Assembly (NCBI RefSeq): GCF_003254575.1
Contig: NZ_QJUA01000033.1
Coordinates: 1 to 62,974, forward strand
Direction of reading: 5' to 3'
Length of the DNA stretch: 62,974 nt
Origin: Mycobacterium kyogaense
GTDB lineage: Bacteria; Actinomycetota; Actinomycetes; Mycobacteriales; Mycobacteriaceae
Part shown: in pieces, positions 1 through 8,530 of the stretch
Numbering within the stretch: the stretch's first letter is position 1
Layout: every line of letters begins with the position of its first letter
The notes under the pieces: generated by a model
Databases searched by the model: none
What the model was told of the DNA's origin: nothing
Seen by the model: the letters and a program-made list of their open reading frames with translations, nothing else
Program-made: the position numbers and the translations under genes

Positions 1-65
1 TACGGCACCCGACAGCACAGCTACCCGGTATTTCTGCGTGAGCGTCAGATGGGTATAAGGGACCG
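1..65 (+). other. Probable sequencing-adapter remnant at contig end
   Basis: Positions 41-65 match the Nextera transposase adapter at 22 of 25 bases: AGCGTCAGATG (41-51) is exact, and the 19-base mosaic end (47-65) matches at 16 positions. The yrbEB reading frame stops resembling its family exactly at this junction, after the residues YYGYFASGGP. The distance from TACGGC at position 1 to the mosaic end also equals that of the P5-index-adapter layout, although the middle part matches poorly. I infer library adapter, not genome. Confidence 0.8.
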
Positions 66-790
66 GGCCCACCCGATGCGAAATACCCGTAATAGCAATG
101 GATGAGTGTCGCGGCGACGCAGTAGGTGATGGCCTTGATCAACGAGTAGAGGAGGTCGATCGGGTTCAGGAACTGGATGAAGTAGTGGTCGTACGTGCCG
201 CCGGGCTCACCGTTGAGCAGGACCACGACGGTTTCTAGTACGTAGAACGTCATGACCAGGGTCAGCAGATAACCCGGAATCACACAGATCAGTCCGCCGA
301 CCATACGGGTCCCGACGACGAACGGGATGGGCCGCAACCCCATGGCGTCCACTGCGTCGATCTCTTCGGAGATGCGCATCGCGCCTATCTCGGCGGTCAT
401 CCGCGTCCCCGCTTGCGCGGTGAAGGCTATTCCGGCGACGAGGGGGCCGATCACGCGGACCGCACCCACGCCGCCGATGACACCTGACAGCGCACCGAAT
501 CCGATGATGTTGAGCGTTGCCAAAGCCTCGACGGCCAATGACGCACCGATTGCCATACCGAGGATGAGCAGGACGCTGACGGTACCCCCGTCGACGATCA
601 GCGAGCCTCTACCCCAGGCCATATTGATTGTCGCCGCCAAAGTCTCCCGTGAGTACCGAGTGATCGTCAGAGGCAGATAGAAGAACGTCTGGCCAATGAA
701 CACGACCCACTGGCCGATCACTCGTACCGGCTTCAGAAACGTACTCGGACTGATCAGTCGGATCCGCCGAAGCGTGGATGGGGCGGCCAT
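66..790 (-). CDS. yrbEB: YrbEB, Mce-associated MlaE-family ABC permease (3' end missing)
   Basis: This is the second permease of an mce locus, an integral membrane subunit of the ABC-type importer that mycobacteria use for sterols, fatty acids and other lipids. About 241 residues are visible. They include the MlaE core: a hydrophobic segment around LIVDGGTVSVLLILGMAIG, the signature AEIGAMRISEEIDAVDAMG, and the end region HCYYGYFASGGP. The ATG at 790 overlaps the yrbEA stop (TGATG), so the two are translationally coupled. The last ~25 codons are replaced by adapter-like sequence, so the C terminus and the following mceA-F genes are not in this window. No substrate can be assigned from sequence alone. 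Confidence 0.92.
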
Positions 791-1656
791 CACGCGATCG
801 CCATCGGGAAGAACATCGTCTGAATCTGGGTGATCGCCAGGTTTGCAAACGCGATGAGGAGGACGTTGATGACGACTGCTGCGTTCACCGCATCGGCGAC
901 ACCGCGGGGACCACCCTTGGCCTCCATCCCGCGGAGCACAGAGATGACGGCAACGATTGCGGCGAACACCAAGCTTTTGCCGATGGCAAACCAAACGTCG
1001 GTCATTTTGGCGAACGTGCCGAATGAGTTCCAGAAGCTGCCGGTGGCCACACCGTTGACCGTCACGGACAGCAGGAATGCCGCGCCGGTGCCCGCGGCAA
1101 TGATGAACACGCAGAGCATGGGGGCGATGAGTAAGAGCGCAAGGAATCGTGGCACGACCAGTCGCCGCACCGGGTCCACGCCGAGCACTCTCATGGCATC
1201 GAGCTCTTCGCGAATCGCGCGTGCCCCGAAATCAGAGGCAATCGCTGAGGCTGCAGCACCACCCATCAGAAGTCCGGCGGTGATCGGAGCACCTTGCCGG
1301 ACGACACCCACACCGCTCGCCGCGCCGAGCAGCGCGGTTGCGCCCACATTGGCGACGAGGCCTGACGTGACGACCGTGACCATGGCGCCGAAGGGAACGG
1401 CCATCAGCAGCGCCGGCACTGCTGTGACTTTGAACAGTACCCATGCCTGCCAAAGGAACTCGCGAACTGGAAGCCGGAAGGTAACCGAGTCCAGCACCGC
1501 GTACCAGACCGTCGCGATGGCGAGGTGGATAGTGCGTCCGGTGGTGCCGGCAGCCTTCAACGGCCGCGCCCCCAATTGCGAGGCCTTCCGCCCGGCGGAG
1601 TTCAGCGGTGTCACGCGTACCCGCCGCGCGGCACCACCACTAACCTGAGTGGCCAA
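790..1656 (-). CDS. yrbEA: YrbEA, Mce-associated MlaE-family ABC permease
   Basis: This is the first permease of the mce transporter (288 aa with the chosen start). It shows the MlaE signature IREELDAMRVLGVDPVRRLVVPR in mid-protein, several membrane segments (for example PALLMAVPFGAMVTVVTSG), and a typical tail ITQIQTMFFPMAIA. I chose a TTG at 1656 because GAAGGAG lies 8 nt upstream. An in-frame ATG at 1701 would add 15 residues unlike the family and has no ribosome binding site. The palindromic operator at 1709-1726 sits 53 nt upstream, which ties this transport operon to the catabolic regulon of the island. The gene leads the operon running off the left edge. Confidence 0.92.
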   Translation of the reverse strand: MATQVSGGAARRVRVTPLNSAGRKASQLGARPLKAAGTTGRTIHLAIATVWYAVLDSVTFRLPVREFLWQAWVLFKVTAVPALLMAVPFGAMVTVVTSGLVANVGATALLGAASGVGVVRQGAPITAGLLMGGAAASAIASDFGARAIREELDAMRVLGVDPVRRLVVPRFLALLLIAPMLCVFIIAAGTGAAFLLSVTVNGVATGSFWNSFGTFAKMTDVWFAIGKSLVFAAIVAVISVLRGMEAKGGPRGVADAVNAAVVINVLLIAFANLAITQIQTMFFPMAIA

Positions 1657-1984
1657 CCAACAGGCTCCTTCACAATCGGGCTTGACTGTATGCTGCATCA
1701 CATCATTTTGCGAATGTGAGTTCGCACGCTAACACAGCGGCCGTGCCGGGGGAAAGAGACGGAGATGTGCAAATGCTCGCCCGCATCCCAGCAGCTGTAA
1801 CAACCTGTCAACGACGTTTCGCGGGTCTAGCTTCATGGCCTCCGACGTTGTCGAGCACGACAATTTTTCGCTGCCGGCACCCGTGATGCGTCTTCCGACT
1901 ACGCGTTTCTGAACATCCTGAAAATGCTGTGGTAACCCGACGAGCCGTTCTAATATCCGGTCATACTTACGTGAAGAGGTCCCC
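1657..1984. other. Intergenic region between divergent yrbEA and DUF732 gene
   Basis: These 328 bases hold the operator at 1709-1726 and the two divergent promoters. I see no supported gene here. Confidence 0.6.
1709..1726. promoter_or_regulatory. Palindromic operator, site 1 (yrbEA promoter)
   Basis: TGCGAATGTGAGTTCGCA is a perfect 6-6-6 inverted repeat (TGCGAA/TTCGCA), 53 nt upstream of the yrbEA start. It is the best copy of a motif found at nine other places in the window. The size and symmetry suit a TetR-family dimer; this is inference. Confidence 0.65.
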
Positions 1985-2296
1985 GTGTCGATTGATTCCA
2001 AGCGTCTCTCACTAGCCGGCTCGCTACTCGTCGCGGGCCTAGTGATGATGAACGCGCCGACTGCACGAGCGGAGCCGATAGCCCCTCTGACACCTGCCGA
2101 GGCCGAGTATCTTCAACAGCTGCACTACGTGCTCAGAGTGACCCACGATCCCATTGCCTTCAAGGGCGACGGGGAATTGCTCACCCGTGGCCGCCGCGTT
2201 TGCGAGATGAACGACCTCGGCTTGTACGGAGCGCCGGCGACGCTGGAGACGCCTGCGATCAATCAACTGGCCCGAATTTACCTGTGCGCGAGGTGA
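1985..2296 (+). CDS. Small secreted DUF732-like protein
   Basis: This 103-aa protein has a Sec signal peptide (residues 1-29, hydrophobic core LAGSLLVAGLVMM, cleavage after ARA). The mature part follows the mycobacterial DUF732 layout: YLQQLHYVLR near the start, a central cysteine in GRRVCEMND, and a C-terminal cysteine in ARIYLCAR. The function of the family is unknown; it is exported and small. The GTG start at 1985 follows GAAGAGG. It is followed 53 nt later by a second DUF732-like gene on the same strand, so the two probably form one unit divergent from the mce permeases. Confidence 0.8.
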   Translation: MSIDSKRLSLAGSLLVAGLVMMNAPTARAEPIAPLTPAEAEYLQQLHYVLRVTHDPIAFKGDGELLTRGRRVCEMNDLGLYGAPATLETPAINQLARIYLCAR

Positions 2297-2349
2297 TAAC
2301 AAGCGTCGCAGCGGATCAGGCACATGACGATCCTCGAAGGAGTTCCCAC

Positions 2350-2664
2350 ATGCAGTTGCAGGTGAAGAGATCCAGCTGTGTCGCGGTCGCGACGGTACTC
2401 ATGTTGTTCGCTTCACCTGACGCTCACGCCGACGACTCCAGCTTGGTGGACAAGGCAACGGGACTCGGGTTCACGATCAGCGCCGTCAACATAGTGAGCA
2501 TGGCCCACTCGGCCTGCTATTTCCTGAGCCGGAACCGGAACCCGGGGCAGGTGGTCGAGCGTATCCGCCGCTACGGCCAAGTCACTCCCGATGCGGCGCA
2601 GCGGTTCATGTCGCTAGCCGTCACCGAGTACTGCCCGCAGTACAGCGCTCAAACCGCTCCCTGA
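2350..2664 (+). CDS. Small secreted DUF732 family protein
   Basis: This is a 104-aa exported protein. Residues 1-28 form a signal peptide ending DAHA. The mature domain has the DUF732 pattern with two cysteines (HSACYFLS and TEYCPQY) bracketing a helical segment. The ATG at 2350 has GAAGGAG at a suitable distance, so upstream in-frame starts were rejected. It sits next to another DUF732-like gene and beside a lipid-type transporter. A role in the cell envelope is possible but only inferred from context. Confidence 0.85.
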   Translation: MQLQVKRSSCVAVATVLMLFASPDAHADDSSLVDKATGLGFTISAVNIVSMAHSACYFLSRNRNPGQVVERIRRYGQVTPDAAQRFMSLAVTEYCPQYSAQTAP

Positions 2665-2733
2665 CCCGGCATCACCCTCGCCAACCACAGACAGTTGGCC
2701 AGCACCCCGCCGCCCGCTGCCACTGAAGACAAA

Positions 2734-2751
2734 TGCTAATCTGCATTCGCA
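2734..2751. promoter_or_regulatory. Palindromic operator, site 2 (LLM oxidoreductase promoter)
   Basis: TGCTAATCTGCATTCGCA matches the shared motif at 11 of 12 half-site positions. It lies about 120 nt upstream of the LLM gene at 2873. Confidence 0.55.
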
Positions 2752-2872
2752 TAGCGCGAGAGTCACGAGGTGGGTGACGCTCTGAAGCAGCCCGACATTC
2801 GACGACCACGAAACGACGGCACTGCCTTCGGCCCATCCACCGAGTGCCTGACGATGGGGCGTTGACATCACC

Positions 2873-3934
2873 ATGCGAATCGGTGTGCAGCTGGGTTACT
2901 CAGCCAACTTCAAGGATGCGGCCAGGCGAGTCGTGGAAGTCGAGAAGGTGGGTGGCGACATCGTGTTCATCGCCGAAGCCTATTCCTTCGACGCGGTGAG
3001 CCAACTCGGCTACCTCGCAGCGCGGACAGAGAGCATCGAACTGGGCACGGGTGTCCTGCCTATCTTCAGTCGCACCCCCTCGCTCCTGGCCATGACCGCG
3101 GCGGGTCTGGACTACGTGTCGGACGGCAGGTTCCGCCTGGGCATCGGCACCTCTGGTCCGCAGGTCGTTGAGGGGTTCCACGGCGTTCCCTTCGACTCAC
3201 CCCTCGGCCGCACCAGAGAGGTTGTCGAGATCTGCAGGCAGGTGTGGCGCCGCGAGCGCGTGCAGCACAACGGCAAGCGCTACCAGATACCTCTGTCGAC
3301 GGAGTCCGGCACCGGACTGGGAAAGCCGCTGAAAATCATCAATCATCCTGTGCGCGAGCAGATCCCGATCACCATTGCCGCCATAGGGCCACAGAACGTC
3401 CAGTTGGCGGCCGAGATCGCAGAAGGGTGGATGCCAGTGTTCTTCAACCCGGAGATGGCCGACTCGGTCTGGGGCGAATCACTTGGCGCCGGATCGGCGA
3501 AGCGGGACGCAGGATTGCCGTCACTCGACGTTGTCGTCGGCGTGCCGTTGGCCATCGGCGATTCCGCCGACGAACGCCTGCACAAGGCCAAGCCGCAACT
3601 CGCTCTGTACATCGGCGGGATGGGGGCAAGGGGTCGCAATTTCTATCACGATCTAGCAACCCGCTACGGCTACGGTGAGGCCGCCAACCGCATTCAGGAT
3701 CTCTATCTGGCCGGGCGTAGGGGCGAGGCCGTCGCAGCAGTCCCAGACGATCTGGTGCGCTGCGTGTCCTTGATCGGCCCCCGCAGCTACCTCGGCGAAC
3801 GCGTTGCCGCGTTCGCCGAGGCGGGCGTTACCACCCTTCTGGCCAATCCCGTCACTGACGACGACAGCGAGTACGTCCGCTTTGTAGCTGAGTTGACAGC
3901 GCTGTGCAACGACCTTCCGAGCGTCCCGGCTTGA
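2873..3934 (+). CDS. LLM class F420-dependent oxidoreductase
   Basis: This 353-aa protein is a TIM-barrel enzyme of the bacterial luciferase-like superfamily. It most resembles the mycobacterial F420-dependent branch (Rv3520c type), which uses reduced deazaflavin F420 to reduce or oxidise organic substrates in the cytoplasm. Visible family features are MRIGVQLGYS at the N terminus, LGTGVLPIFSRTPSLLAM, and the strand-helix DGRFRLGIGTSGPQVVEG. The substrate is not evident. The operator at 2734-2751 places it in the island regulon, so it may act on an unsaturated or cyclic intermediate. The ATG at 2873 follows a poor ribosome site. Confidence 0.85.
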   Translation: MRIGVQLGYSANFKDAARRVVEVEKVGGDIVFIAEAYSFDAVSQLGYLAARTESIELGTGVLPIFSRTPSLLAMTAAGLDYVSDGRFRLGIGTSGPQVVEGFHGVPFDSPLGRTREVVEICRQVWRRERVQHNGKRYQIPLSTESGTGLGKPLKIINHPVREQIPITIAAIGPQNVQLAAEIAEGWMPVFFNPEMADSVWGESLGAGSAKRDAGLPSLDVVVGVPLAIGDSADERLHKAKPQLALYIGGMGARGRNFYHDLATRYGYGEAANRIQDLYLAGRRGEAVAAVPDDLVRCVSLIGPRSYLGERVAAFAEAGVTTLLANPVTDDDSEYVRFVAELTALCNDLPSVPA

Positions 3935-4026
3935 CCGTTCCGAGTTGACGCAGCCGAGGCCGCCGACCATCCGGAAGCTGGCCCGGTGTAAGTACGCTGG
4001 TACCAGACAGGATGCCGTTCGCCGAT

Positions 4027-5184
4027 CTACAGCAACTCGAGGATCGTCGCGTTGGCCTGACCGCCACCCTCGCACATCGTCTGTAAGCCGTACCTGATGC
4101 CATTGTCGCGCATGTGATAGAGCATCGAAGTCATGATGCGCGCACCGGACCCGCCGAGCGGGTGCCCCAGGGCAATCGCGCCACCATTCGGGTTGAGCTT
4201 CCGCTCGTCCGCCCCGGTCTCCTTGAGCCAGGCCATCGGCACGGGCGCGAACGCCTCATTGACTTCGAACACTCCGATGTCGTCTATCGTCAACCCGGAC
4301 TTTTTCAGCGCCTTGTGCGTGGCGGGGATCGGCGCTGTCAGCATGATCACGGGGTCCGCGCCAGCAAGCGTCGCGGTGTGAACCCTGGCGATTGGTGTGA
4401 GCCCCAACTCCGTGGCCTTCTCAGCGCTCATGATCAGCAGGGCCGCGGAGCCGTCCGAGATCTGACTGGAGTTGCCCGCGTGGATCACCCCGTCCTCCTT
4501 GAACGCCGGCTTCAGTTGAGCCATCTTCTCGATCGACGTGCCGCGCCGAATACCCTCGTCCTTGAGCACTGCGGCCTCGTTGCCGTCGGCGTCTTGTGTC
4601 TTGATGGCAACGATCTGATCGTCGAAGGCGCCGGCGTCCTGCGCCGCGGCGGCCTTTTCATGCGAATCAAGTGAGAACTGATCGACCATCGTGCGGTCGA
4701 AACCCCATCTCTCGGCGATCATCTCAGCGCCAATGCCCTGGTTCGGTCGCGTGCTGTAACGCTCGAAGAAGACCGGCGGATAGGGCTTCCCGCCGTTGGC
4801 AAGCGCCGAACCCATCGGGGTGCGGGACATCACCTCGACCCCGCCAGCGACGACGACGTCGTAATGCCCGGCTGTCACTCCGGCAACAGCGAAGTGGACC
4901 GCCTGCTGACTCGATCCGCACTGCCGGTCCACGGTCACACCGGGCACACTCTCGGGCCAACCAGCAGACAGGACTGATGTCCGTGCGATATCGAGTGCCT
5001 GCTCCCCCGCCTGGTTCACGCAACCCCAGATCACGTCGTCGACCAAGCTCGGATCGACGCCGGCGCGGCGCACCAGCCCATTGAGGACCTGGGCCGACAA
5101 GTCAGCAGCGTGAGTCCCGGAGAGGCCACCGTTGCGCTTACCCACGGCCGACCTCACGGCCTCGACGATCACTGCTTCAGGCAT
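4027..5184 (-). CDS. Thiolase (acetyl-CoA acyltransferase, FadA type)
   Basis: This 385-aa enzyme catalyses thiolytic cleavage of 3-ketoacyl-CoA, the last step of beta-oxidation. The nucleophilic cysteine is C89 in DRQCGSSQQ. The C-terminal catalytic motifs NEAFA, GHPLGGSGAR and CEGGGQA are all present, so it should be active. It is divergent from the FadD gene at 5356. Both promoters flank the palindrome at 5299-5316, which suggests joint control. It converges with the LLM gene that ends at 3934. Confidence 0.93.
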   Translation of the reverse strand: MPEAVIVEAVRSAVGKRNGGLSGTHAADLSAQVLNGLVRRAGVDPSLVDDVIWGCVNQAGEQALDIARTSVLSAGWPESVPGVTVDRQCGSSQQAVHFAVAGVTAGHYDVVVAGGVEVMSRTPMGSALANGGKPYPPVFFERYSTRPNQGIGAEMIAERWGFDRTMVDQFSLDSHEKAAAAQDAGAFDDQIVAIKTQDADGNEAAVLKDEGIRRGTSIEKMAQLKPAFKEDGVIHAGNSSQISDGSAALLIMSAEKATELGLTPIARVHTATLAGADPVIMLTAPIPATHKALKKSGLTIDDIGVFEVNEAFAPVPMAWLKETGADERKLNPNGGAIALGHPLGGSGARIMTSMLYHMRDNGIRYGLQTMCEGGGQANATILELL

Positions 5185-5298
5185 GGTTATCTCCTAGGGG
5201 TGTGCGAGGCGGATCCGATGGACACCTACATCATCGGGTGCACGCGGACTTGCAACTGAGATGCCGCGGAAGCGATCACACTGGCCGACTCGACTAGT

Positions 5299-5316
5299 TG
5301 CGAATCAATCTTCTCA
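5299..5316. promoter_or_regulatory. Palindromic operator, site 3 (thiolase/FadD divergent promoter)
   Basis: TGCGAATCAATCTTCTCA has one perfect half-site and one 5/6 half-site with the same 6-base spacing. It lies 40 nt upstream of fadD and 115 nt upstream of the thiolase. Confidence 0.6.
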
Positions 5317-5355
5317 TTCCTATGCTAAATCGGTCAGACAGTCAAGGAGGACCAC

Positions 5356-6897
5356 ATGACCCGCACGATCCCTGCCGTCGTTCGCGACAACGCCAAGCGC
5401 GCACCCGACTCGGTGGCGATCATCAGCGGTCAGCACAGTTCCACCTGGGCAGAAGTCGACACCGCGAGCAATCGCGTGGCCAACGGTCTACTGAACCTGG
5501 GTATCGGGCCCGGATCTCGCGTTGCGATCATCGGCAAGAACTCCCAGCAATGGTTCGAGATCCTGTTCGGAGTCACCAAAGCGAGGGCAGTCCTGGTTCC
5601 CGTCAACTGGCGCCTGGCGGCACCCGAGATTCAATATCTTCTGGAGGATTCCGGAAGTGAGATCGTCTTCGCAGACGCTGAGTTCGCCGACATGGCGCGT
5701 TCAGTTCAGCAGGCAGTGCCGAACGTCAAGACCGTCATCACCATCGCCGATTCTCAGGACGATCCGTACGGGAACTGGCTCAGCGCCAACCCCAGCGTTG
5801 ACCCTCGATGCGACGCCGACGCCCGAGCCGAAGACGATGCACTTCAGCTCTACACGAGCGGCACGACCGGTCGACCCAAGGGCGCTCTCATCTCACACGC
5901 GTACCTGTTCGAGAACTTCCGGTTGATGCCGACGGTACGTTCCCAGTTCTGGAAATGGGAACCGACCGATTCCGCGCTCGTCACAGCGCCGCTCTTCCAC
6001 ATCGGCGGCATCAACTGGGCGTTCATCGGCGCGGTTCAAGGGTGTTCGCTGATCGTCATGCGGGATTTCGACCCGAAACTCATCATGGAACTCACTGGCA
6101 CTCACAGCGTTCCCGCGCTCCCCCTGGTGACACCGATGTTGCAGATCTTTCTCAACGCGCCTGGGGTCGAGGCGGTCGACTTCTCGCGAGTCAGGCACGT
6201 GGTGTACGGCTCTGCACCCATACCCCCCACACTCCTGCAACGTGCGATCGACGTCATGGGGTGCGGGTTCGTGCAGATGTACGGCGCCACCGAATCGACG
6301 ATCATCACCGTGCTGGACGCCGAGGACCATCAACTTCCGCCCGTCCCCCGAATGCTCTCGGTCGGCAAACCGCTGGCAGAAGTCGAACTCGCCGTGGTAG
6401 ATCGGAATGACAAGCCCGTCCCCGTCGGTGAAATCGGCGAGATCGTGATCAAGAGTCCAGTGATTCTCAGCGGGTACTGGCGCCTACCCGATGCGACGGC
6501 CGAAGCGTTCCGCGGCGAGTGGTTTCACACCGGAGACGCCGGCTGTCTGGATGATGCGGGCTACGTGTACTTGAAGGATCGAATGAAGGACACCATCATC
6601 TCGGGCGGAGAGAACGTGTACCCGGCAGAGGTGGAGAACGCCCTGTACGAACACCCGGACGTCAAGGAGGTCGCCGTCGTCGGCATAGCCGACGATCGCT
6701 GGGGCGAGGTGCCCAAGGCCTTCGTCGTGCTCACCGCAGGTGCCAGCTTCAGCGTCGAAGAGCTTCGGGCGTTCGCGGCCGAAAGACTCGCCAAGTTCAA
6801 GGTGCCCAAGGAGTTCGAGTCCGTGGAGGCGCTGCCGCGCAACGCAGCGGGCAAGGTGCTTCGCCGCGAACTGCGCGAATCAGCCGGAGTGAACTGA
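5356..6897 (+). CDS. Acyl-CoA synthetase (FadD-type, AMP-forming)
   Basis: This 513-aa member of the ANL superfamily activates a carboxylic acid to its CoA thioester through an acyl-AMP. The P-loop-like motif YTSGTTGRPKG is at residues 166-176. YGATEST, the hinge region with GEWFHTGDAG, and the C-terminal lysine motif NAAGKVLRREL follow in order. The ATG at 5356 has AAGGAGG upstream. It shares a regulatory region with the divergent thiolase and is followed after 100 nt by a TetR gene. It probably activates the acid substrate or a side-chain acid of the island pathway; the exact acid is unknown. Confidence 0.93.
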   Translation: MTRTIPAVVRDNAKRAPDSVAIISGQHSSTWAEVDTASNRVANGLLNLGIGPGSRVAIIGKNSQQWFEILFGVTKARAVLVPVNWRLAAPEIQYLLEDSGSEIVFADAEFADMARSVQQAVPNVKTVITIADSQDDPYGNWLSANPSVDPRCDADARAEDDALQLYTSGTTGRPKGALISHAYLFENFRLMPTVRSQFWKWEPTDSALVTAPLFHIGGINWAFIGAVQGCSLIVMRDFDPKLIMELTGTHSVPALPLVTPMLQIFLNAPGVEAVDFSRVRHVVYGSAPIPPTLLQRAIDVMGCGFVQMYGATESTIITVLDAEDHQLPPVPRMLSVGKPLAEVELAVVDRNDKPVPVGEIGEIVIKSPVILSGYWRLPDATAEAFRGEWFHTGDAGCLDDAGYVYLKDRMKDTIISGGENVYPAEVENALYEHPDVKEVAVVGIADDRWGEVPKAFVVLTAGASFSVEELRAFAAERLAKFKVPKEFESVEALPRNAAGKVLRRELRESAGVN

Positions 6898-6972
6898 CCA
6901 CCGTACTTTGAACTTCGAGAATCCAACGCGAAGCCAGACGGACAGCCCACAATCTCCAGAGACCAGACAATA

Positions 6973-6990
6973 TGCGAATCACTGTTACGC
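6973..6990. promoter_or_regulatory. Imperfect operator, site 4 (TetR promoter)
   Basis: TGCGAATCACTGTTACGC has a perfect left half-site. The right half (TTACGC) fits TTCGCA only if one base is inserted. It ends 7 nt before the GTG of the TetR gene, the expected place for autorepression. Confidence 0.4.
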
Positions 6991-6997
6991 TTAGTCG

Positions 6998-7747
6998 GTG
7001 GCACGAAAGACCAACAAGGTTGAGGCAGTAGAGCCGTCGAACAATGCTCCACCCAAAGTGGAAGCCGTTCCGCAGCGACACCGCGGATACAAGCAGCATC
7101 GGTCTCTTCAGACCTTCGAACGACTTCTGAACGCAGCCGAGGAACTGTTCGCCGAGCGGCCGTTCGATGAAGTCTCCATCAGCGACATCTGCACTCGCGC
7201 AGGCCACTCAGTGGGTGCCTTCTACCGCCGCTTCGAGTCCAGAGAAGGACTGCTACAGGTCCTCCACGAGCGCTACACACAACGTGCCATTCATCTCCAG
7301 GCAACTGCGTTGAGCCCAGCGCGATGGGAGGGCGTGCCGCTTCAGGACATGCTCGAACAGGTGATCGCCGAGATCGTCACGGTGACTCACCACAACTCCA
7401 ATTTTCTCCTGGCCACTGCCCACCTGGCCGCGTCCGATCGGACCGTCGCCAGCCGAGAAGGCCGCATCCACGCTGAGTTCCAAGCGTGTATCACTCGACT
7501 CATCCTCCTGCGCGTGGAGTCGATCGGGCATCCGCGCCCACACGCAGCGGCGATGTTCGCCGCACTCCAGCTGCGCGCTGTTCTCTTTTATCGGTTGGAG
7601 GTGGTGCAGACGTTGCACTTGGCGTCAGACGACATGTCGGACGCCGAATTCATCGCTGAACTCGCGGCAGCGACCATGTCATACCTCAGCGGTGCAGCTG
7701 GAGGCTTCGAGCCCGGCGGTGCACGAAAGGCAGCCAGCCGGGCCTGA
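6998..7747 (+). CDS. TetR-family transcriptional regulator (candidate master of the island)
   Basis: This is a 249-aa DNA-binding repressor. A basic, disordered N tail of about 35 residues precedes the TetR helix-turn-helix: the segment FERLLNAAEELFAERPF is followed by VSISDICTRAGHSVGAFYRRFESREGLL. The C-terminal ligand/dimer domain is all helical and unassigned. The GTG at 6998 is the only sensible start. An imperfect copy of the 18-bp palindrome lies directly upstream, so I propose this protein binds that motif and represses the island until a pathway metabolite, perhaps an acyl-CoA, releases it. The TetR at 22033 is the alternative, but its promoter lacks the motif. Confidence 0.9.
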   Translation: MARKTNKVEAVEPSNNAPPKVEAVPQRHRGYKQHRSLQTFERLLNAAEELFAERPFDEVSISDICTRAGHSVGAFYRRFESREGLLQVLHERYTQRAIHLQATALSPARWEGVPLQDMLEQVIAEIVTVTHHNSNFLLATAHLAASDRTVASREGRIHAEFQACITRLILLRVESIGHPRPHAAAMFAALQLRAVLFYRLEVVQTLHLASDDMSDAEFIAELAAATMSYLSGAAGGFEPGGARKAASRA

Positions 7748-7753
7748 CGCCCG

Positions 7754-8530
7754 TCACCTGCCCTGGAAGTGAGGCGGTCTGCGCTCCACGAACGCGCGCG
7801 CGGCTTCCTTGGTGTCCTCCAGTTGGTCTAGTTCGTGACGTGCGTAGTACTCAGCCGCGCGCATCAGCGGTGTGTAGTGGAACGACGACACTTGCTCGGC
7901 CAGCTTTTTCGTCGTGAGCACATGCTGACGCGGCCAGGCCAGGATCTTGTCCACCCATCGCTGGGTGGCGACGTCGAGATCATCGTCGTCCACTACTTCT
8001 GTGACGAGCTGGGCCTCACGCAGTTCATCAACCGTCAGGTCGTCTCCCATCGCGATACGGAAGGCCAGCGGGCGCGGCAGATTCTCGAAGCTACCAATCC
8101 AGTAGGGTCCGAGAACCGCGGTGGGTACCTCTCGCAGGCCGAAACGCAATGTGCGACTGGCGATCCGCACATCACCAGCCAGGAAGAAGTAGCCGCCTGC
8201 ACCGAGCGCATACCCACGTGCTGCGGTCACTACGACTTTGTCGGTCCGAGGTAGACCGATCTGGGTGAGCGTCGCATCGAGACCCTCTGTGGGCGAATGC
8301 CCATGGCCGGCCTGCTCGGCGATGTCCCTGCCAGCACAGAAACTCTTCCCTTCCGCGCGGATAACCAGGACGTAGAGGGCTGGATCTGCGTCGAACCGCC
8401 TGATGGCGTCCACGAACTGGTCGTGACCCGGGCGCGTGATGGCATTCAACTTGTCCGGACGATTGAACGTCACCGTCGCCACCGGGCCTGACGTTTCGTA
8501 GGTCACATACGTTTCAGTCGACGCCATCAT
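7754..8530 (-). CDS. Enoyl-CoA hydratase/isomerase family protein (EchA type)
   Basis: This 258-aa crotonase-fold enzyme is the last gene of the large minus-strand operon. Visible features are the N-terminal FNRPDKLNAIT, the oxyanion-hole region FCAGRDIAEQAG, GYALGAGGYFFLAGDVRIA, and FGLREVPTAVLG. The first catalytic position is not clearly the usual Glu pair, so hydratase, isomerase or ring hydrolase activity are all possible. The ATG at 8530 overlaps the FadE stop by 17 nt, which indicates coupling. It converges with the TetR gene, leaving 6 nt between stops. Confidence 0.88.
   Translation of the reverse strand: MMASTETYVTYETSGPVATVTFNRPDKLNAITRPGHDQFVDAIRRFDADPALYVLVIRAEGKSFCAGRDIAEQAGHGHSPTEGLDATLTQIGLPRTDKVVVTAARGYALGAGGYFFLAGDVRIASRTLRFGLREVPTAVLGPYWIGSFENLPRPLAFRIAMGDDLTVDELREAQLVTEVVDDDDLDVATQRWVDKILAWPRQHVLTTKKLAEQVSSFHYTPLMRAAEYYARHELDQLEDTKEAARAFVERRPPHFQGR

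Noticed and set aside
1..65. On the minus strand, a shifted frame reads like the start of an IS30-type transposase (YTHLTLTQKYR)
   Set aside because: The same bases match the Nextera adapter far better, and the frame runs off the window after about 20 codons.
609..848. Open frames on both strands over the yrbE genes
   Set aside because: They are shadows of the permease genes; no ribosome sites or family motifs.
3997..4006. CTGGTACCAG between convergent LLM and thiolase genes as a terminator
   Set aside because: A 10-bp palindrome without a loop cannot form a useful hairpin; likely chance.
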